Source: Ornithodoros turicata (lineage: Eukaryota; Arthropoda; Arachnida; Ixodida; Argasidae). Taken from it: a DNA stretch of 64,000 nucleotides. The DNA lies in the NCBI RefSeq assembly GCF_037126465.1, contig NC_088204.1:76941807-77005806 (forward strand). The letters are read 5' to 3'. Every line of letters starts with the position of its first letter. Position 1 is the stretch's first letter. The position numbers were made by a program, and so were the translations under genes. The notes beneath the pieces are model-generated. The model was given only the letters and a program-made list of their open reading frames with translations, was not told the DNA's origin and did not search any database. Positions 60,426 through 64,000 of the stretch are shown piece after piece.

Positions 60426-62209
60426 AGCCATAGAAGAAATATGACAGTCGTCGAAAAAGCCAGACGGCGGTGGGATGTTCATGTTCTAAGGCATTGCGGC
60501 TTGTGTTGTGTTTGTCTGTCTGTGTGTCCCAACCTCAGAACAGTTCCTTTCCACCACTATATTGAAGCTTGTTTTGTTTTTATTTATTTATTTGTTTTAG
60601 TACACCGCAAGGGTCCGTGAAGGCTTTGTTGAAGGGGTGTTACCGTGAGGGCATTACAATATTGAAGCCTGTTTTATTGAGGAATGTTGTAATGAAGATT
60701 GATATAATGAAGCTTGTTACAATGAGACTTGTCACATTTAGAATTTTTAGCAGGACTTGCCATATTGAAATGTGCGTATACATGCACAAAGAAACCTGAG
60801 CATAGGACACCATTGAATGTGTCATCCATCAGTGTTTTGTGCTCAACTTTTTTCTTGGCTCTATCCACAATCTTGCCCACGTCTATTACATCGAAGACAT
60901 TGGCCAGTTTGCTGCATGTTCATTTGCTGTTTTGATGACAAGTTTTTCCGCCTTATGAAGAATTGAAGATCGTTGACGTGCTTGTTATATGGAAGGTTTA
61001 TTGTATAAAAATTTGCAAATAAGTTTGTTATGGGGTGATTGGTGAGTTTGTTACATCAGAGTTAGCGATACTATACTCATTTGCGTGGCTGTTTGGTGCA
61101 TGAAGGTTAATCCTTTTAAGGTTTAGTTGCGTATACAATGTCTCTTGCAAAGGTTGTTGCATTGGACGATGGTTGACCTTATCCGTTCCCTTATTTTTAG
61201 CGCTGACGTGAAACGTAGCAAGCACGAAGCATTAGGAGTTACTGCAGTATAAAAGGTAATGCCTTACTTTGAAATATCACAGTGTTCCACCATTAACATG
61301 GACTTCTCTATTTGTAGGCATATGCCATGACTGTTCCTCTGCATACAAGCTCATCTCACCATTCGTGGATGATGACAGTCCTCAAAAGACTCTAAATACT
61401 ACTGCTATCCAACCACTGTTATAGACATTTTTTTTTCCACTGAAGCCACTGGATCTAGCGGAGGGCACTGTTCCATGTAGCCACATCATGCCACTCTTTG
61501 ATGGCAACCCTGTTGTTGGATGTTCAGCAAAATTCAAATGAGCTGCACCCGCTTTAATCAGCAAGATCTATCAAAATGGCTCAAATCCCTGCAGGTGTTG
61601 GGTGGGAATTTTTATGGAAGCCTCATAATTTATTGATTTTTAAAGCCTGCACCCTTTTAGCAATATCTTTTGTCATGTCATCGCACTTACACGACACTTG
61701 AATGATTCCCTTTATGTTTTGTTCATGTAGCTTTCCGCAACTTGTGTCCGGTGGCTTAGTCGAACCGTTCAAAGGTTCACTGAAGCTGCCGCACGTCTTA
61801 TGTTTCAGTTTGAGTGAAAACTGTGCAGTAGCAAGATGCAGTTTAGTCTGACTTCACCCATGGCTGCCTTTAATTGTTGCCGTCGGGCACATACCGGATG
61901 GAAATTATGTGTCATACAGTGTATGTTAAACCATTCCCATTATTGTGTTGAGCTGTACATATGGTGCACATTACTTTGTATAATATTTTTTCTATATGTA
62001 CATGGAAATGGAAGGACGGCACAAATAAAATTGTGGGGACACTTTTATATCGAAGTTTCACTGCCCTTACTGTCTGGATATAGGTTCTTTAGGTAAGATC
62101 AGAGTACCAGTCTTTTTCTGGTTTGTTCATACAATTTTTGCATGTGGCCCAGAAACTTTGCATGCAAAGTGGTGAGAGCATCTTTATGCGGTGGTAGTGT
62201 GTGTGTGGG

Positions 62210-62529
62210 CAGTGGCGTAGCGTGAGGGGGGCCCGTAGGGGCAGTCGCCCTGGGCACAAGATTTTTGGGGGCACAAATTATCGACAGAGAAAAAAAAAGT
62301 TTGAGATAAAAACAGTGAAACTGTCTATCACTTGAAAAAAAAAATCAATTTCTTTAACATTGGCCGCTGTTGGAACAATTTTCTGGACGCGTCAAAGACT
62401 GTCCATGAAGCGCCTCCTACTGGATGAAGGGGGGGGGGGGGGTGATTCTGATGCATTCCTGTTATGTGTCTTGTTTGGGGGCGGTGCGATACTCATTTCG
62501 CCCCGGGCGCTGGGAACTCTACGCTGCTG
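62210..62529. mobile_element. hAT-like element with CAGTGGCGTAG ends
   Basis: A 320-bp element with ends CAGTGGCGTAG and CTACGCTGCTG, and inner blocks CGCCCTGGGC / GCCCCGGGCG. The flanking octamers TGTGTGGG and TGTGTGTG differ at one position, though this is low-complexity DNA. Ends of this kind recur in hAT elements of many animals. Confidence 0.65.
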
Positions 62530-63148
62530 TGTGTGTGTCTGGGGGGTGTGTGGGGGGGGGGTGGATATGGCCAACACAAACTTGATATCTGAAAACTTTC
62601 CTTTGTACCAAGTTGTGCACATTTCAGAAAGTGGGGTCAAAAACTGGCCCCAATAATAAAGGGGCTGCCTTTACACCCCACATTTCAAGGTCCTGACACA
62701 CAGACTTAATGATAATAAGCGAATAGATAAATAAATTTGATAGACAGATTTGTGTCGCACAAATACATATATGAAAATCATGAAAAGCACTTCAGAGTTT
62801 TTATCGTGTTACCGTGCTCTAATTAAGTAATGGTCACGTGGAAGCGATCGTCTGCTGCATTGGCTGCATTCGGTCACACATTTTTTGTTACGACGTAAAA
62901 TACTGTATCTGGTCGAGAGCAGCAGCAAGCCTTAAAAAACGACGTATTTTGCGGAAAACCGCCAAGAACCACTTCGTAAATAGAGAATTGAAAACAAAAC
63001 CTAGATAAGAGAAAAAAGGAAACAGAGTGCAGCGGCCTCTTCCCAGCGTCCCAATCGCGCGCGTCAGGCAATGTGCTTTTGTGCAGTCTGCAGCATCGGT
63101 GGGATCGCGGCATTTTCGGGTCTTTGAATTTCGTCCGGCGATTTCTTG

Positions 63149-63681
63149 ATGCCGCCAAGGAAACGAGATAAGCCCATCGATGTGGCCAAACCACAGCGGA
63201 CAGAGCAAGCTCATACGGACCATGAATTATTTTTACAGGCCTTTGAAAGTAAGTTTGGCTGGCTTAACCAAGTGCTTACCCCCACGGGCTGTTCGAGAAG
63301 ATGGGTTGTTTAATATTCTAAGCCTAATGAAAATCCATCGTTTGAGATCAAATAGTAGACCTTATGAGGTCAGTTGGGGGAAACGCAGTAGATCTCGGCC
63401 GAGCCAACGCATTCGCTTTTGCTGGGGTGTGGGTTACTGCCCCTTTTTGCACCAAAGGCCTCGTAACGCTTCTTGACGGCTGGTACTGGTTCCTGTGAGC
63501 GTAGCGCCTTGTTGTGGCACTTCTGCGGTGAAATTTTGTAACAGTGCCGTCACATAAAGGCTAGTTCATAGTAACCAAAGAAGCGAAAAATAAGGAGTTG
63601 TTCTCAGCTAAGGAACTGTACTATTTCCACGCAGAACCGACACAGATATATCGGTACCTACGAGCTCGTCACCTAGCACTG
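63149..63681 (+). CDS. SUZ12: SUZ12, Polycomb repressive complex 2 subunit (5' part)
   Basis: Exons 63149-63248 and 63635-63681 give the first 49 codons; the gene runs off the window, whose last two bases (AG after a pyrimidine tract) form the next acceptor. An in-frame TGA at 63125-63127 supports the chosen ATG. The peptide has ELFLQAFEKPTQIYRYLRAR, which matches the conserved N-terminal block of SUZ12, the PRC2 core subunit needed for H3K27 methylation by EZH2. The start is short compared with the human protein, which has a long low-complexity N-terminus. The zinc finger and VEFS box lie outside the window. Confidence 0.9.
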
Positions 63682-64000
63682 GTAAGTTCATCATATGTTG
63701 ATTTAAATACCCCCAAAAGCAGCTAGGAAGGTTGATCTGGAGTTGTATGCATACTCATAGTAATTTGAATTGGAGCAAAAAGAAAAAAAAGAAAAAGAAA
63801 GCGTTATTAAATGCAAGCATTGATACTAGCGCTAGTCACTAGGTGCTAGCAGTACAAGAATTCTGCGACTTAATGGTTATTTTTTTTGCACACACTGGGC
63901 AGCAGAGTACATCATCTGTACTTTTGTTGCAACGGTTTGATACCTGTTCTGACCTGGACGTATTTTAAGATCATTTCTAACGCTCGTCTTCTCCTTCCAG

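Larger units (their letters stand above)
59972..63148. other. Spacer between MFSD11 and SUZ12
   Basis: About 3.2 kb without a supported gene. It contains the 15-bp minisatellite, diverged related motifs up to about 61070, a possible decayed transposon at about 60800-61600 with only short broken frames, and the hAT-like element at 62210-62529. The SUZ12 promoter should lie in the last few hundred bases. Confidence 0.5.

Noticed and set aside
61380..61565. Minus-strand 60-codon frame in the MFSD11-SUZ12 spacer
   Set aside because: No recognisable domain or splice partner; probably part of decayed mobile DNA.

Overview
The window is nuclear DNA from an intron-rich animal, most likely a tick or another chelicerate. 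The evidence is GT-AG spliced genes with arthropod-type protein sequences, a NURF301-like BPTF with two C-terminal PHD fingers, tRNA-derived SINEs that look like those I recall from ticks, and many short inverted-repeat DNA transposons in the introns. There are no operons, phage features or CRISPR arrays. The species cannot be fixed from the sequence alone.

Six protein-coding genes were resolved exon by exon. In each complete gene the exon phases close to one reading frame. They are: (1) + strand 2547-16751, a DeSI-type PPPDE peptidase joined to a C-terminal PUL domain (12 exons, 520 aa); (2) - strand 23520-20736, AIMP2, a scaffold of the multi-tRNA-synthetase complex (5 exons, 322 aa); (3) + strand 24224-45688, BPTF/NURF301, the large subunit of the NURF chromatin remodeller (29 exons, about 2484 aa); (4) - strand 48313-47193, PIGX, a subunit of GPI mannosyltransferase I (5 exons, 258 aa); (5) + strand 48654-59971, MFSD11, an UNC93-like membrane protein (13 exons, 449 aa); (6) + strand 63149 to beyond the window, the 5' end of SUZ12, a PRC2 subunit. 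The window ends exactly on a splice-acceptor AG.

Layout: the PPPDE-PUL gene and AIMP2 converge. AIMP2/BPTF and PIGX/MFSD11 are divergent pairs with short shared promoter regions (703 bp and 340 bp). BPTF and PIGX converge with nearly touching 3' ends. MFSD11 and SUZ12 run in tandem. The genes do not form one pathway; they are housekeeping functions (ubiquitin/SUMO editing, translation, GPI anchors, transport) and two chromatin regulators.

Introns and spacers carry several non-autonomous transposon families: a roughly 345-bp hAT-like MITE (five copies, 8-bp target duplications), a TA-flanked 120-bp foldback MITE (two copies beside exon borders), pogo/Tigger-like elements, a nested hAT element with a 10-bp target duplication, foldbacks, SINEs, a LINE 3' fragment and three minisatellites. 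The items most worth checking are the PPPDE-PUL fusion, a composite MITE in BPTF intron 23 that carries an inverted copy of intron-5 sequence, and the complementary MITE copies that bracket BPTF exons. I did not find an evident wholly new multi-gene system.
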